64,000 nt of DNA from Helichrysum umbraculigerum (GCA_949592205.1 CATIUR010000001.1:243651250-243715249); one strand, 5' to 3'. Shown: positions 1 to 12,643, counted from the stretch's first letter. Translations and numbers: made by a program. Notes: generated by a model from the letters alone, not told the origin.

Positions 1-2293
1 ATATATATATATATTGTAGAATATGTATACAATTATACGATTTGATTAAATCGTACGCGTTTCAAAATCGAGTGTATTTCGATTCAATCAATACGGACGT
101 TGGTGAACAATCTTATTAAATAATATAAGGTTAATTAATAACACAATTAAACTCAAAATATTATTCCGATAATATTTCCTAAATAAATCATATCGTACAA
201 ACTGAAACTACGCGGTTAAAATATTAAACGCGCAAACACTCGAAACAAAGTTAAGTTATAATTTTTATAACTCAAATATACAGTATTTGAAGAAATACCT
301 CAACCAAACATCGGGTAATTTTCCTTATTTTAAAACGTACATTCTAACGCGTAATATAAATATTTAACGCTTAAACGATCGGGTAAACGAGCACCGTGCG
401 GAGCACGGGGCGAGGACTGAAAAGGTGAGGCTTTCCTACACCTCACCTCTTCTTCTCTCTTTCTTTCATTTTCATTCCAACAAAAACACACACACACCCT
501 TAAACTCTCTCAAACCCATCATCACCAAATTTTTGGATCTCGCAAAACCGACAACAAAGTTCACATTTTCGGAATCACCATTACAAGGGGAACAAGATTA
601 ACAAAAGCACTACCATCATTTTCGGACTACATCTCTCCCGATTTGCGATTGTAAGAATTTTTACAAAAACTCCTAGATCTATCAAATTACTACTTGTTTT
701 TGTGTTATGATAGTTTATATAACTCATATATGTCCAATACTAGGAAGATAACAACGTTTTATAGCCTAAAAATGAGTTTGATTTGGGTTTTGGGTTGAAA
801 AATCTCGACAGCCGAAACTTTCTGGGCTGGTGTTCATCTTTGCGACACAACGCTTGTGTCGCATGTTGTGTCGCATAAACCATATTGTGTCGTATTTTAT
901 GTCGTACCATTATGTCGCACCGTGTGTCGTAAACCAAATACGACACAACTCTTATGTCGCTATTGATTTAGCATCGAACGCTTATGCGACACAACCCTTG
1001 TGTCGCTAAGCTCTTGTGTCGCATTCCTATGCGACACAACCCTTGTGTCGCATTCCTATGCGACACAACCCTTGTGTCGCATGACAACCCTTGTGTCGCA
1101 TGACAACCTTTGTGTCGCACATTGTGTCGCAAAACACAGAAAACTCAGATTTTTCACTAAGTATTGGACTAGTAAAACTTTAAAACTTTCAACTACAAGA
1201 CTTCGGGAATACATTGGTATATATATATGATACAAGCAAAATACTTAGAAAAACAAGATAATAATGTTGAGATTAGTACCATAAATCTGTCACCAACGGG
1301 CCGTACACGTTTTCAAAACACAAATCTAATAATCAACCAAATCGTAGTAATTTGGACATATATAGTTGTATAACAACTACAAAGGTAGTCCTTTGAGATA
1401 CCGACTCACGTTTATAACCATCGCGTGTCGTGGACACCCTCAGGTTACAAGTCTTCGGACATCGATACTCGGCTAATCAATCAAAGTTTATTTAGATAAA
1501 CTCTTCAGGCTCAGGTGAGTCTCATAGCCCCTCTTTTTATCGTTTTTCACTCAGGGGTGTGATTCAATGCTTATTTTAACATGTGAAAGCAAGTACAAAG
1601 TTTACAATATACTACATGAGTTGTTTTCCACTAATCATTTCAAAGTCCTCCGTCAGCATAGTTTGGTAATACGTTGTAGCGTGATTATTAGTATATGGTA
1701 CCATATAGGATTGACCCTCCTCGTCCGGGTTAGCAAGCACTAACTGGTTAAACGGACGTACTAATAATTGTTCAGACGAGTGTGGATTAGGCACTCGTGG
1801 AGGCACCTCGCTCGGAATTCTCTATATGGGACCCGACCCTCGAGTTAAGCTCAGACTATGTGCTCATGGCTGTATACACTACTATTTATTTGCTGATTGC
1901 AAATCACTACTTAAATCTTGCGGTTCATACGATATTATCTGATTTCAAACCTGTGAGCTCACCAGCTTTAGCTGACCCATTTTAGCATGTTTCACAGGTA
2001 CCCAGCAGTAGGTTGGACTGCTATCAGGGATACTATAGCTCGAGTCAGCATGCAGATATTAGAGATTTTCTTGCATTAGTATATTTTGTACAAGTACTCA
2101 TGTACTGAAATCTCTCATTTAAATCGAACACGAGCTATGTACAGCTTCAAATGTTGTAAACATTTCTTATAATTAATATATTTTGTTAAAACGACGCATA
2201 TAGAGTCGTTTGCTGTATCTCTTTGTGCCTTGCATATTGATTAGTAACACCCAAATCGTGCTTCCGCAAACTACCAAATTTGGGGGTGTTACA
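1..2293 (+). mobile_element. 3' part of a long Ty3-type LTR (3' or solo LTR), cut by window edge
   Basis: The stretch ends in GGGGTGTTACA, matching the GGGGTGTTATA and GGGGTCTTACA ends of the LTRs further right. It has the same internal order as those LTRs: a pyrimidine-rich leader-like region (about 440-520), a GATTGTAAG sequence at 647-655, a palindrome cluster (841-1082), and AT-rich sequence to the end. No tRNA-primer site follows 2293, so it is either a 3' LTR or a solo LTR. The 5' end lies outside the window. No coding capacity is seen. The family assignment is inferred from architecture only. Confidence 0.5.
841..1082. repeat. Cluster of long palindromes built on GCGACACAA / TTGTGTCGC
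   Basis: At least four perfect inverted repeats lie here. 841-863 has arms TGCGACACAA with spacer CGC. 986-1006 has arms of 9 with spacer CCC. 1029-1053 and 1058-1082 have arms of 11 with spacer CCC. Half copies continue to about 1130, and degenerate copies cover 880-960. On single-stranded RNA or DNA each would form a hairpin with a 3-nt loop. The cluster lies about 190 bases downstream of the putative splice donor at 651. Confidence 0.85.
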
Positions 2294-3407
2294 ACAGTTC
2301 TAACTTTCAGGTATAGAATATATGAATTTATATAACGTTCTTTTTTAAACTCATCTATAACTATTTGTATATTTTGTAGGCGCTTGCCTTTATTAAATTA
2401 TTTTTTATCAAATAAATATATGCTTGTATGAATTACATTACCTGATTCAGTGGCGGATCTAGAAACCTTTAGTAGGGTATGCAATTTACGATAATTTTTT
2501 CCCCCTGTGTTAGATTGATAAATATTTAGTCTTTTGAATCTGAGTGTTTCAGGTTTGAATTATTTGATATAGTTTTAGTTTTTTAAATACAATAATTCAA
2601 GAATGATATAGTAATTTAGTTCAAGTTACCCGGGATCAGTTCGGTTTTGGACCTTTGATCTTAATTGAATTCGAAAAGTGTTATGATCAAGTTTAGATTG
2701 TGTTGAATTTATTTGGGCATGTTTATATAGTACATTTTTTTTAAACAAAAGCTTACAAGTATAATTAGAAAGCTATACTAATATATTATATATGTAAAAT
2801 ATCTAATGTTATATTAGACTGTTATGCTATCTTAGAATAACAAAATTTAAACTGAACTCTGAAGCAGGGGCGGATTTGTGTGTTGCGGATTTGTAGCCAA
2901 CACAGGGTATGCACTTGCTTACCCTTACCCTGCGGCAATCCTCCTTGCTAGTGTAAGAAAATGAATCTTGAACTTTGGGACTGAAATTAATGTCACTTTA
3001 AAAACACTCATCATTGTATATTTGTATTTGGTTATTATTATTTCTCGGCTATGATAATTTAAAGCAATTATACATGTATGTAATGTAATATTCGTGTTGA
3101 TTTTAGTTTTGTTAACCGTGTTTATCAGAGAAAACTGGATAGGAATGTAGAGCTTATTAAAAAGTTGAAGGTTTTCTGTAAAATGATTTGAAAGGGTTTA
3201 GAAGACACTGCTTCCGAGGAAACTATAAAAAAAAAAAAAAGATACCCTGCATAATATGTTGTATTCATTTGAAAGAAAATGAGTGGGAGCAGGTTGTGTC
3301 TTTTGTCTGAAATTAATGTCACTTTAAAAACACTACAAAAGGTATAGATGAGTTTAAAGATAAAGTTATATAGATTCATATATTCTATACCTGAAAGTTA
3401 GAATTGT
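2294..3407. mobile_element. Inverted-repeat DNA element of about 1.1 kb, probably non-autonomous
   Basis: The first ~70 bases (ACAGTTCTAACTTTCAGG...) recur in inverted orientation at 3338-3407. There is no coding capacity. A 28-bp direct repeat (CTGAAATTAATGTCACTTTA...) occurs at about 2981 and again at about 3307. The left end abuts the LTR end at 2293, so the LTR probably inserted at or near this terminus. No clean target duplication was found, so the superfamily is not assigned. Confidence 0.45.
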
Positions 3408-3617
3408 TCTCGGACTCAAAGGTCGAGAGCAACTTTGTAAGCAGTTTGACCTCAGTAGCTAAGTTTATGTCATTATGGATTACATCGGCGTCAGCATTTG
3501 GTGATCCAGCACTCAGAACCCTGGCATCAACCGCCGGAGCAGGAACGGCGGGAATCTACATCTGCTCTGCGGTTCTGAAAATCAATCATTCAACTGCTAT
3601 GGCCAAACTGAAACCTC

Positions 3618-4260
3618 TTGAGATTACAAAACTTGGAAATCTCAAAAGAATTATCCTTGTCTTTATGTGCGCTTCATTATGATGTTGCAATCACAAGTTC
3701 GGATATCTTTCAGCTTGTGGGCTTTCTTCCAAAGCTTCATAAACTAACTCTAGATTTTCAGAACTACAAGGTAAGCCTACATCCGATCTTGAAGTTTACT
3801 CTACACAAAATCATATCATAGCTAGCTTTATATGAGTTCTCTAACTACACCACTTTTTCTTTGTTTATTTTGAATAGTTCATGGCAGATGCTACTGCCGG
3901 AAACAGGGCCTCCTCTGTTTTGCATAGCCTTAAGTTTCTTATGGTATTCAACATAGATTATGACAATCTCGCAATGGTCTTCTTTTTCTTTGACTTGATT
4001 ATGCCTCCCCGAATTTGCAAATCCTTAAGATCAGGGTAGGGTGAAACATATGTCATTGCTCATTTGAAATTTGATATCCGTATGTATGAAGTACCTTTCT
4101 TATATTGTAGCCGTAGACAACGATCGTGTCTAGCAGCTTCAGAAGGTAGAGTTGGGATGCCTTAAAGACTCGGAGGTTGAACTATCTTTGATCATGTCTC
4201 TACTTGGTAATTGTTCTTTGTTAGAGAGTATGTATATTGGTAATCACGGTTCAACCCGAT
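3618..4260 (+). pseudogene. F-box/LRR (FBD-type)-like gene fragment, broken
   Basis: Three exon-like blocks read as the C-terminal leucine-rich part of plant F-box/FBD/LRR proteins. 3618-3770 gives LQNLEIS... and FLPKLHKLTLDFQ and ends at a GTAAGC donor. 3878-4035 gives SSVLHSLKFL, then, one frame over, SPNLQILKIR before a GTAGGG donor. 4111-4260 gives LQKVELGCLKDSEVEL and SLLGNCSLLESM. A frameshift near 4003 and an in-frame TAG a few codons into the third block show it is not functional. No F-box is visible upstream; 3404-3617 is open but not recognised. Family placement rests on LRR-like sequence only, so it could be another LRR gene relic. Confidence 0.5.
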
Positions 4261-4369
4261 ATGGAACTGTCACCAATGGTTACTTACTGTTTTCTATGAA
4301 GCTATTGATTCTCCCTCGACCCTCCCCCACAGCTAGAATCATTATCCAATACAAGTAGTCTAATTTTCT

Positions 4370-5160
4370 ATTTCATTTCCTTTTCGTGTTTTCAGACTGT
4401 CAAGTTTCAACTCATAACCACAGGGTCGATAGCTATTTGGTTCTTTTTTTTTTTGGTTGTGTTTTAATCTTGCGATTTTGCAGATTCCCAACTTAAGTAT
4501 TTTGCTATTAAACAATAATAATTAATAATTTTCATCTCGTCTTTATCTTTGCATTTTGTGATGTAAATATATACTTGTGTGATACTAGCACATGCAGCCA
4601 CGCAGGCATACACAATGTTAAATAAGGTAGATTGTTTTCTAATAAATTTCTACGCGGTCAAATTTAGATGCTAAAAGAGGCTTTTATGATCATAATTGTA
4701 TGGTCGAAAGTGGAAAAAATGATAATCCCTCCCAACCAAGATTAAAAAACGAACTAGATTAATTCAAGGAGTCGATGCTGAGATGGTATGCGCAGCAGGT
4801 CTTGGTGCTTGTTATGTATTACTATCTGTATATGTGATCAACAGTTTTTGTATTATGAAAGATCAATTGAAACAATGCTTTCTAACCAAGATGGAAAGTG
4901 TACCATATATGGCAACTCTCCTAGCCACAACATATGGCAATAACCAACAAATAGGAAAAATTCTACGATCATTCCAAGTCAATAGCTTCTGCTCATACAC
5001 ATGCCATGGTATTTTGGCCTCCCTCTAGTGAACATGTATCTCTTTTCACTTACCCCCGCTCCTATTTGTCTTATCCGATTGAAGATTTCATGTAACCAGA
5101 GGTAAAAGCTGGTTCGCAATACTAAAATTTGAAAGTGACCTTGATACATGATTTAAAGTT
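4370..5160. other. Intergenic, AT-rich, no supported gene
   Basis: An open frame of 81 codons at 4783-5028 has no recognisable domain and no gene-like context. Nothing else is supported. Confidence 0.5.
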
Positions 5161-5169
5161 TTATCCAAA

Positions 5170-5300
5170 GGGTGTTGATAATTTCACCATTCAAATTGAT
5201 AGATCAACCATAGTTATGCATTAACATGTTCTACTGTACAATCTGTTAATACATAACTATGATGGATCTATCAATTTAGAAGGTGGAAATATCATTAGCC
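5170..5300. mobile_element. 131-bp foldback MITE with 9-bp target duplication
   Basis: The ends GGGTGTTGATAATTTCACC and, inverted, GGCTAATGATATTTCCACC pair imperfectly. The pairing continues inward over GATAGATC and CATAGTTATG almost to the centre. TTATCCAAA flanks both sides (5161-5169 and 5301-5309). The 9-bp duplication suggests a Mutator-like origin. Position 5301 onward to 5800 is non-coding and holds a tRNA-like B-box remnant near 5550 (minus strand), possibly a SINE fragment. Confidence 0.6.
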
Positions 5301-5802
5301 TTATCCAAAATATTGCCTTGTTGACTTTACCTTGAATCAAACCCAAGCCTTTCGACCGGTTAGACTCATTTGAGTTGTTTCATATTCCAGCTGCTTATTT
5401 ATTACTTATTTAGTCATTTGACCCATTAGAGATATATTATAACCTAAACAATTATTTATTTTCTGTTTTAAAAGGCAAATATCCACACAAACCCCACTAT
5501 CACGAATATATACATTAATCCACGAATATATACAAATGCCCCATCCCCGAAACTTAAACCCCCAACCTCATGGTTGAAAGGGTCACCAATATACCGCTAG
5601 CCCAATGACGTTTTGGATATTATAACCTACATTGTTTTGTTTCCAGTCTGTTAGTCCAACACTTTGGTTCTAGGACCATTTAAGCCACTTGCTGCTTATT
5701 GATATACACAAATAATCCATTATATATAAAAACCCATTTGCTGGTACCCTTTTATGATGGTATCCTATGAGCTTTATATGGTGGGGCTATATGGTTCTAT
5801 AA

Positions 5803-6107
5803 GACCTCAACCAACGGTACATCGGTACCTCCGTCGGTTTGGAACTGACGTAATCTACAAAACTGATGCCATTGGCACCAACCCGTCACTTGGACGTCAG
5901 TTTGGAAGCCGTCGGTTTACCAACGGGCTTCAAATTTTTTTCATTTGTTTAGTGTATAGAAATAAAGGTATATTGGTAAATGTGGGTCCAGAAAAAACTG
6001 AAGTGATGTTCACTGTTGGTAGTGTAGTGTCAGTTTTGAAAAGTGCTGACCTGATGCTGATTTGACAAAAACTGATGCGTCAGTTTGTGTCACGGTTGGG
6101 AGTGGTC
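5803..6107. mobile_element. 305-bp PIF/Harbinger-type MITE (TSD TAA)
   Basis: The element is flanked by TAA at 5800-5802 and 6108-6110. Termini are GACCTCAACCAACGG on the left and, inverted, GACCACTCCCAACCG on the right. Internal ACTGACG/CGTCAGT and CCGTCGGTT motifs match both ends of the larger Harbinger-type element at 48593-50749, so the two belong to related families. It is non-coding. Confidence 0.75.
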
Positions 6108-6110
6108 TAA

Positions 6111-6951
6111 TAATATTGATGCATCGTCTTCACTTATATAGTAAAGTAATTGTTACTTTACCCTATGTATTCATGTATATATATTAAGCCTTATGGTACA
6201 CTAGAGTTTTCAATTTTGAACCCCACTAGTGGCTGGTGACTAGTTTCTTTTAACATCAAAACAATTTATATTTCAATGATATATGTAGGGCTTAATTAAT
6301 CTACCCTCTAATCAACTTTCAAAATGCATTATTGAGTTGTATCAATTGCATTAATTAACACATTAAATAATTGTGTAGTCTACTTCAATTCAATATACAT
6401 TATTGAATTGTACTGCACATTTTCCTATCCATGATTATGTTACTTGATAACGTAACATACAAAGGGTTTTTTTAGAGAAAAAAAACTAATTATTTTGAAG
6501 CATGTTCAATATATTATAGATTAGGAAAATGACATATTTGCCATTATTCAAGAGGAATCTTTAATTTTCCTGTGACGTTAGCATACGTTTATTTTGTTAT
6601 GAACTTTATCCATTATATATATGCCACATGGTCCTCATATTGCTTTAATGAATCTTTAATGATCATACACACAAAACAAACAACACATTAGATTAATTGC
6701 AAAGCTCTTTAACAACCATCTCATGCATCATACATACTCATACTCCACCATCATCCATCCATCCACCCATCCATCTATATACATTCATTCACCTACATTC
6801 ACTTTCCTCAAAACATATAAAGCAAATTAAAGTAAAAGTAAAGAACATTTCCTACATTTTAATTAACACATTGGAAGCCAACATGATGCTCACACCATCA
6901 TCTTCTTATTCTCCACATCATCACAAAAGCACAAACGAAACATCTTTTTCT
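6111..6951. other. Intergenic region downstream of the peroxidase gene
   Basis: AT-rich DNA with no gene seen. An open frame at 6697-7029 is low-complexity (ATCC-rich) and overlaps the antisense of the last peroxidase exon. The 3' UTR of the minus-strand peroxidase gene must end within this stretch. Confidence 0.5.
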
Positions 6952-9249
6952 TCAATGGTGTTTGTTGGCAACATTGCATTGCTGCCTGATCTCACCTTCA
7001 GTGCCAGTGAGTGGATTGTTCTCAGTTAGAATGGTGATGGCTCTTCCAAAATGTTTAAAGAAATAATCTTGGCTCTTTGCCATTTTCTTCACATATGGTT
7101 TAGTTCTCTTGTCATATGCCAATTGGTGATCTACAATCAACAATCCCTTGTTGTCCAATATGTTTCTGTAGTAGTTGTTGTCAAGTATCATAGGGGTACC
7201 ACGGTCATTTCTCACGTATTGCACGGCCTTTGGGTCGGGGATTGAGTCTGGGCACTTATGAAGCATGTGCTCAACATGTCCCGCGTCAAGAGCAGGGTCT
7301 ACCTCCGGATACAGACGGTGCACCAACTTAACACAATGTGTTCTACCGACACTGTGAGAACCTATTTCAAGAAAACCAATAAACCAATGTTAAACAATTC
7401 TTGAAACAACAATAAGTGGCTAATCCAGAATTAGTCTAACAGAGTATGCACAAAGCACAATCATTACAATTTTTGCAAAAAACGTTGATTATTGGCAACA
7501 CTAAAAGGTCCACATATACCACCCAAGTAACAATATATGGAAGAAAATGATGAATGAGCATAAGCCCCATACTGACTCGTTGACCCGCTAAGGAAAGTGG
7601 ACACCCTTATCGGGAAACATGAACATATAACCAAAGTCTTCTCATCCGAATACAAAAAATCATTAATTTTCAATGATCCAACAATATAACAAGTTTCTGC
7701 TTTTCGGTTACCTAGTAAAGCAACAACTCCAGGGGTGTCAATGCCCATGTTTTTGAACCTTTCAAGAACCACAGTCATGCTCTCATTATGATCAGGGAGG
7801 TATTGCTCCAAGATATCTGCTCTGCTCTTCCTACCATCCCTTCTCCCTGTTTTTAAAGGGATGTATGGCCCTCCTAGCTGCCATAAATTAAAATCAAGAA
7901 AACAAATTAGACCTAAAAGTTACATCTTTGAGCAAATTGCTACAAATACAATGAAGATCAAAAGAACCCATATCTATATTTCTTGCAGTGATGGATCAAT
8001 GAGTATAACTAAATAAGCATGTTGAGCAATATATAGTTTTTAATTGTGCACAGGACAAATCAATAACAGAGTACAAATTTAATTTACTGCATGACTTATG
8101 CTTTCTACAGCACATAGATAGAATTTTCTTGCAATAATCAATATAAAGAGTACAAGGAACTAATGCAGAACATGTGAATTCTTAAATTGATACACATCAA
8201 GATTACTTGATGGGATGACTAACAAAGGTACAACCACATAATGCATAACACATAATATATGTCCATAAAAGAGCTCTCATCAAGATTTTCTTTAACAAAG
8301 TACAACTAACTAATGCATGTTGATCTAGCCCAACCCACGTCAAGAGGTTTCTTGTAGGGGTCTCCATCATCCAAAAATAGTTAAAAACAAAAACACCCCA
8401 CAAGATTATTTTCTATAGTGTATGACTATGACTAAGAAAGTACAACCAACTACATGCAGAACACCACCAGATCAAAATTCAAGAATGACTACCCAGTACC
8501 CAAATCAAGATAAAGGTTGGATCTTTACAGAAAATACATGGCAAGTATACATGTCCAGAAAGAGCATCGAGTACCCCCAACAAAGTTTCTTGCAAGGGAT
8601 GATCACTAAGAAAGTACAACCAACTAATGCATGCACAAACAACCCAAATCAAGAAAGAGTACCATACCCATTACAGATAAAGCTTGAATCTTTACAAAAA
8701 TGTAAAAATTTAGTAAGAAGAACAAGAAAAGAAACTGAATTTACCGCAACAATTCCATCCCTTCCAGAAAGTACAAGTATATCAGCACAAGATACCACTC
8801 CTGGGCACTCCCTCTCTACAGCTTCCTTGATGGTTTCAAGATACCTGAAATTTCTAAGTCCAAAGCTCCTGTCTGTTTCTTTCTCAGAAAGTGTCCTTCT
8901 TGTTGAGTCCAAAAGCAGTGAAGCATCACATCTCTGTACAATTTTAACAAAACAAAAATTATAAAATGTGCATGAATTAAGTATTAACTACATGTACTAT
9001 GTGCAGTAAGAGTTGTACCTGAACACCACAGTCATGAAAGATGTTTCTGAGCCATGAGAAAGCAGTGTTCTTGTGGCGTTTGTAAAGAAGCATGACTTGT
9101 TCTCTGATGATATCTTCAGCTTGTGGGCATGAATCTTTGTAGAAGTTGAGAATGAGACCTGAGTCTGACTGGGTTGACTCAGTGTCTGCAAATGAAGATA
9201 TAGCTAAGAGGGAGAAGAGAGCAAAGAAGATTAGAGCTTTTGGAGCCAT
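6952..9249 (-). CDS. PER42: Class III (secretory) plant peroxidase, PER42/PER21-like, four exons
   Basis: This is a haem peroxidase that uses H2O2 to oxidise phenolic substrates in the cell wall or apoplast. The exons on the minus strand are 9249-9019, 8933-8745, 7877-7712 and 7361-6952. All introns are GT-AG, phases fit, and the joined product is 331 aa, the usual family length. A signal peptide of about 21 residues is followed by NFYKDSCPQAEDIIREQV. The distal motif FHDC is at 71-74 (catalytic His72), then CDASLLLDSTRR and PGVVSCADILVLSGRDG. The proximal motif GSHSVGRTHC carries the haem-ligand His198. The long conserved C-terminal block (KCPDSIPDPKAVQYVRNDRG, LDNNYYRNILDNKGLL) is typical of the Arabidopsis PER42/PER21 branch. 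The start is the only ATG before the signal peptide. Intron 2 (7878-8744) carries degenerate repeats. The gene looks intact. The exact orthologue (42 or 21) is uncertain. Confidence 0.93.
8140..8640. repeat. Degenerate direct repeats in peroxidase intron 2
   Basis: A motif close to AAAGTACAACCAACTAATGC recurs near 8150, 8224, 8297, 8434 and 8609. Other shared words (TTTCTTGTAGGGG/TTTCTTGCAAGGG, AACCCAAATCAAGA) lie between copies. This suggests an old tandem duplication of units of roughly 75-175 bp. Confidence 0.6.
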
Positions 9250-9303
9250 TTTTGCTCTCTTTGAGTTTGATAATATGTTGGAACTCTGGTGATACTCAGT
9301 TTG

Positions 9304-9311
9304 TTATATAA
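9304..9311 (-). promoter_or_regulatory. Probable TATA box of the peroxidase gene
   Basis: TTATATAA lies 55-62 bases upstream of the peroxidase ATG, a normal spacing for a short 5' UTR. No other core motif is obvious nearby. Confidence 0.5.
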
Positions 9312-9513
9312 TGATCAAGGTAAGGATCCCAATAATGTGAAAAATATATATATAAATAATTTAAATGGGCCTGTAAATAGGACTCAGTTTTACTTTGATA
9401 TAAAAGATTTATATATGAAAAAATATAATTAATCATGTTGATTTTAACTTAATTAACATTATCATGTTCCATATTGTCAAACATATTACTATATTATGTA
9501 ACAATAACAATAA

Positions 9514-9517
<4 letters not shown>

Positions 9518-9582
<65 letters not shown>
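9518..9582. repeat. (TA)n microsatellite
   Basis: About 32 uninterrupted TA units. The surrounding 9320-10830 is AT-rich and shows no gene. Confidence 0.95.
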
Positions 9583-9587
<5 letters not shown>

Positions 9588-10832
9588 TTAATTAAAACAT
9601 ATTGATTATTTGTAATATTAATTGATATGAAATTTTACAAAGGTGAAAAATAAGTCATGAAGTAACACGCTACAAAGGATTATTATATTTTGCTAAAAAT
9701 AGGGGTAGACAACTTCTTTTTCTTCATCTAATAATAGCTCCGTTGAAGAAAGCCAAAATTTATTACTACTATTTTTTTATTTTATTTTATTTTCTTGTGA
9801 AACAATGTGTCAAACATACATTTTGTTAGGTACATATATGTTGGTTTGGTAATGATCTTTTCACATTTTCGAGAAGTGAAATTTATATAAAAGTTGTTAC
9901 TGATACTCAGCTCTCCAAAAAATATCCAATCTAAATTGATACATGGTGATGTACTCAATCTCTTCTCTAATATATATATATAGGTGAGAATACATATGGT
10001 ACATTTATTATATGCATATTGTTGGGTGTATATCAAAATAAGCAGTGTAAGAATAAGATGCCCCGTAACTAAATGAATAGTAAAAATTGCAATTAATTAT
10101 TTTTATTCGTTTTTTTTTTTGTTAAATTAGATTAGATATAGCATTATAGCATCATTATTTATGTAGATGTAGATAGATGTTGATATATGACGTTTGAAAA
10201 TGATAAGTAGTGAATCCTTTGAATAATTATCTTATCAAAATCTTTACTTTTCTAATTAGGTTTCTTAATAGCATTAACTACTATTTAAAAAATATATATA
10301 TCTATAATAATTAACTTGCCACTACCAAAGTTAAACAAATTAGATAGGATTTAACAATTAATCTCTAAAAGTAAATAAAGGCCATGAGAATCTTGAATCA
10401 AAGTAATAGTCTTTATGAGATTCTTACAATTTTGACTTTTCTTATAGCAATTTTGACCTCCACTTTATCCATTGGGGTGTAAAATTTCCCAAATGCAATT
10501 ATTTCATTTTAGTTGATTTGAAACTTAATTATTTACTTTTGGTTTCCACACGATTTAAGAAAAGTAGTAATCAAAAAAACATTGTATACCAATAATATTT
10601 CATTTTGAAGTTAAAAAAATTGATTAAAAATTTAATATGGACATTCAATTTGAGAGGGAGATAATAGTTAACAAACATTTTAATATTCAAAGAACATATC
10701 TTTTAATCAATTAGATAACTTGTAGATACAAGTAACTAAAGAGTAAACGCTTTGGGTTGAATTGGATTATTATAATTTTTGTTTATACAAAAATCCGTCA
10801 TTAAAAAGATAAGATTATAAGTTTATCAATTA

Positions 10833-11096
10833 CTCCCTCCGTCCCAAATTGTTTGTCACCAAGTTGAAAACACACTTATTAAGAAAATCAAATTAAATGC
10901 AGCTTTGACCTTACTATAATGACAACTTTAACCCTCAATCATTAATTAAATTATTTTCATTGAAGTATGTGTAGTTTTAAAGTTAAGGGTAATATGGAAA
11001 ATCTAATCATTAATGCATATTTAATTTTAGAAGTGAGCAATAATTTTGGGACAAATATAAATAGTAAGGTGGACAAACAATTTGGGAGGGAGAGAG
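10833..11096. mobile_element. Stowaway-type MITE (TSD TA)
   Basis: The left end CTCCCTCCGTCCCAAATTG and, inverted, the right end CTCTCTCCCTCCCAAATTG are classic plant Stowaway (Tc1/mariner) termini. TA flanks both sides. The 264-bp length suits a non-autonomous copy. Confidence 0.85.
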
Positions 11097-11284
11097 TAAT
11101 TAATTTTTTTTATGTATAATTTGTTTTTGGAGTGTAGCCTCTATAGACCACCGACAGTATTTACATGGGACCACCCTTTCATTTTCATATTTTGAGTGCA
11201 GGCCCCAACGTTAACGTCCTTCTTCTTTTTTATCTTTTCTTCTATTTGGCTACTTTACTCGAGCCCTAACGTGTCCCTTATCAA

Positions 11285-12345
11285 TAGGGTTGTGCATTAA
11301 ATGGTAAAACTAAAAATACCTGAGGATTGGGGAGGAATCGGACCGTAATACTCGAGGATATATGATACTATCCATGGTCCATAGTTTTTTAGATATTTGG
11401 GACTCGGTCCGGTCCTAGACCAAACCCGAGAAAAATGGAAAATGGACCGAACGGGAATATCTGTATACATTCATTAAAGATAGCATGTAACTTCATACAA
11501 CTTCCTTATATATCGTCACAAACAACTGCTCATTCAAATTCCTTGTTACCTATGTGGGACTCGGTTAGCTATTTAAATTATTTGTATAAATGTTTATGTT
11601 TATATATCTTCATGACTTCATATTCTGTTCCCTCATAAATTTTATATCTAAATTTAAAATTTATATTATATAATGGTCAACATAACCATTCCAAGGTGGT
11701 TTATTTATTGACCATCTGATACCCGATTATAGGAGGTCTCGGGTTCAAACCTCTATAGCAGTACATCTTGGGGTGGTTATTAAAAACGTTGGATTGTTTA
11801 TCTAACAAAGGTGATCTATTGTTTATTTTCTTTAAACCTTTATACTTGGATTTTTTTATGCACTTACTACAAAATATATAGCTCATTTATTTAATAATTA
11901 TTTTTCAAGCTGTGCCATCAATTTAGACTATCTCACAACTGAAAAATGAGATATGAAAATGTTTATGTAGTTTTTTACCCCTTCAACCTCATTCACAAAT
12001 TATAATCATACACATGATATATGACTTTAAAGTAGGCCCTAAAAATAGTTAAAAAAGACCCAAATACATGATTCCACCAAATAATTCCTATGTAAATTGG
12101 TGATTAAATATTTGTCACGTCAACGGTTACTAAACATCGACTAGACACAAAATGACAATGAAATCACGCATAACCAATCGGGTCGGTCTTTTGGACCGAA
12201 CTGAGCAGGCACCTTTTGGAACCGAACCAAACCAAACGGATGACATATGATCCGGTCCTCGATCCAAGAATCTGCTACAAATCGGGTCTCGGGACCGAAT
12301 CAAACCGAGACAGTTTGATCTGGTTCTGGACCATGCACACCCCTA
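11285..12345. mobile_element. hAT-like non-autonomous element, about 1.06 kb
   Basis: Ends TAGGGTTGTGCAT and, inverted, TAGGGGTGTGCAT are hAT-like. Both subterminal regions are rich in GGTCC, GGACCG and CGGTCC words, as expected for transposase-binding repeats. The flanking octamers CTTATCAA and CTAACCAG agree at 5 of 8 positions, so the target duplication is decayed or uncertain. A tRNA-like B-box (GGGTTCAAACCTC, about 11749) sits inside and may be a SINE relic. It is non-coding. Confidence 0.5.
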
Positions 12346-12436
12346 CTAACCAGCCGCCCTCATGCCTTGCATGTGACTTGTTTACCAACACTCAAGTAGT
12401 TCAACATCATATCAAGTTAGATACAAATGTATATAG

Positions 12437-12624
12437 ATACAATGCGCAGGTGGTACCGCTATCGCAAATATACAGATTCTATATGTGTGACCTATAGGTC
12501 ACGGGTTTGAATCCGAGCCTCAAGATATGTGGTTTGATTTGTGGACAGACAATTTACTCGGCGTTACCACTGAAATATGGTACGGGATCAGGGGTACCTG
12601 CCTCCAAATCACCCTTTTTCTTTT
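12437..12624 (+). mobile_element. tRNA-derived SINE
   Basis: It has an A-box-like AGGTGGTACCGC and a B-box GGGTTTGAATCCG. The flanks TAGATACAAATGTATATAG (12418-12436) and TAGATACAAATATACATAG (12625-12643) form a 19-bp duplication with two mismatches. The 3' end is T-rich. A relative lies at about 25500-25680 on the minus strand. Confidence 0.65.
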
Positions 12625-12643
12625 TAGATACAAATATACATAG

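Noticed and set aside
4783..5028. 81-codon open frame
   Set aside because: No known domain, no promoter or homolog recognised, AT-rich intergenic context.
8422..8964. 180-codon open frame on the plus strand
   Set aside because: It is antisense to peroxidase exon 2 and intron 2, has no recognisable domain, and is explained by the minus-strand gene.
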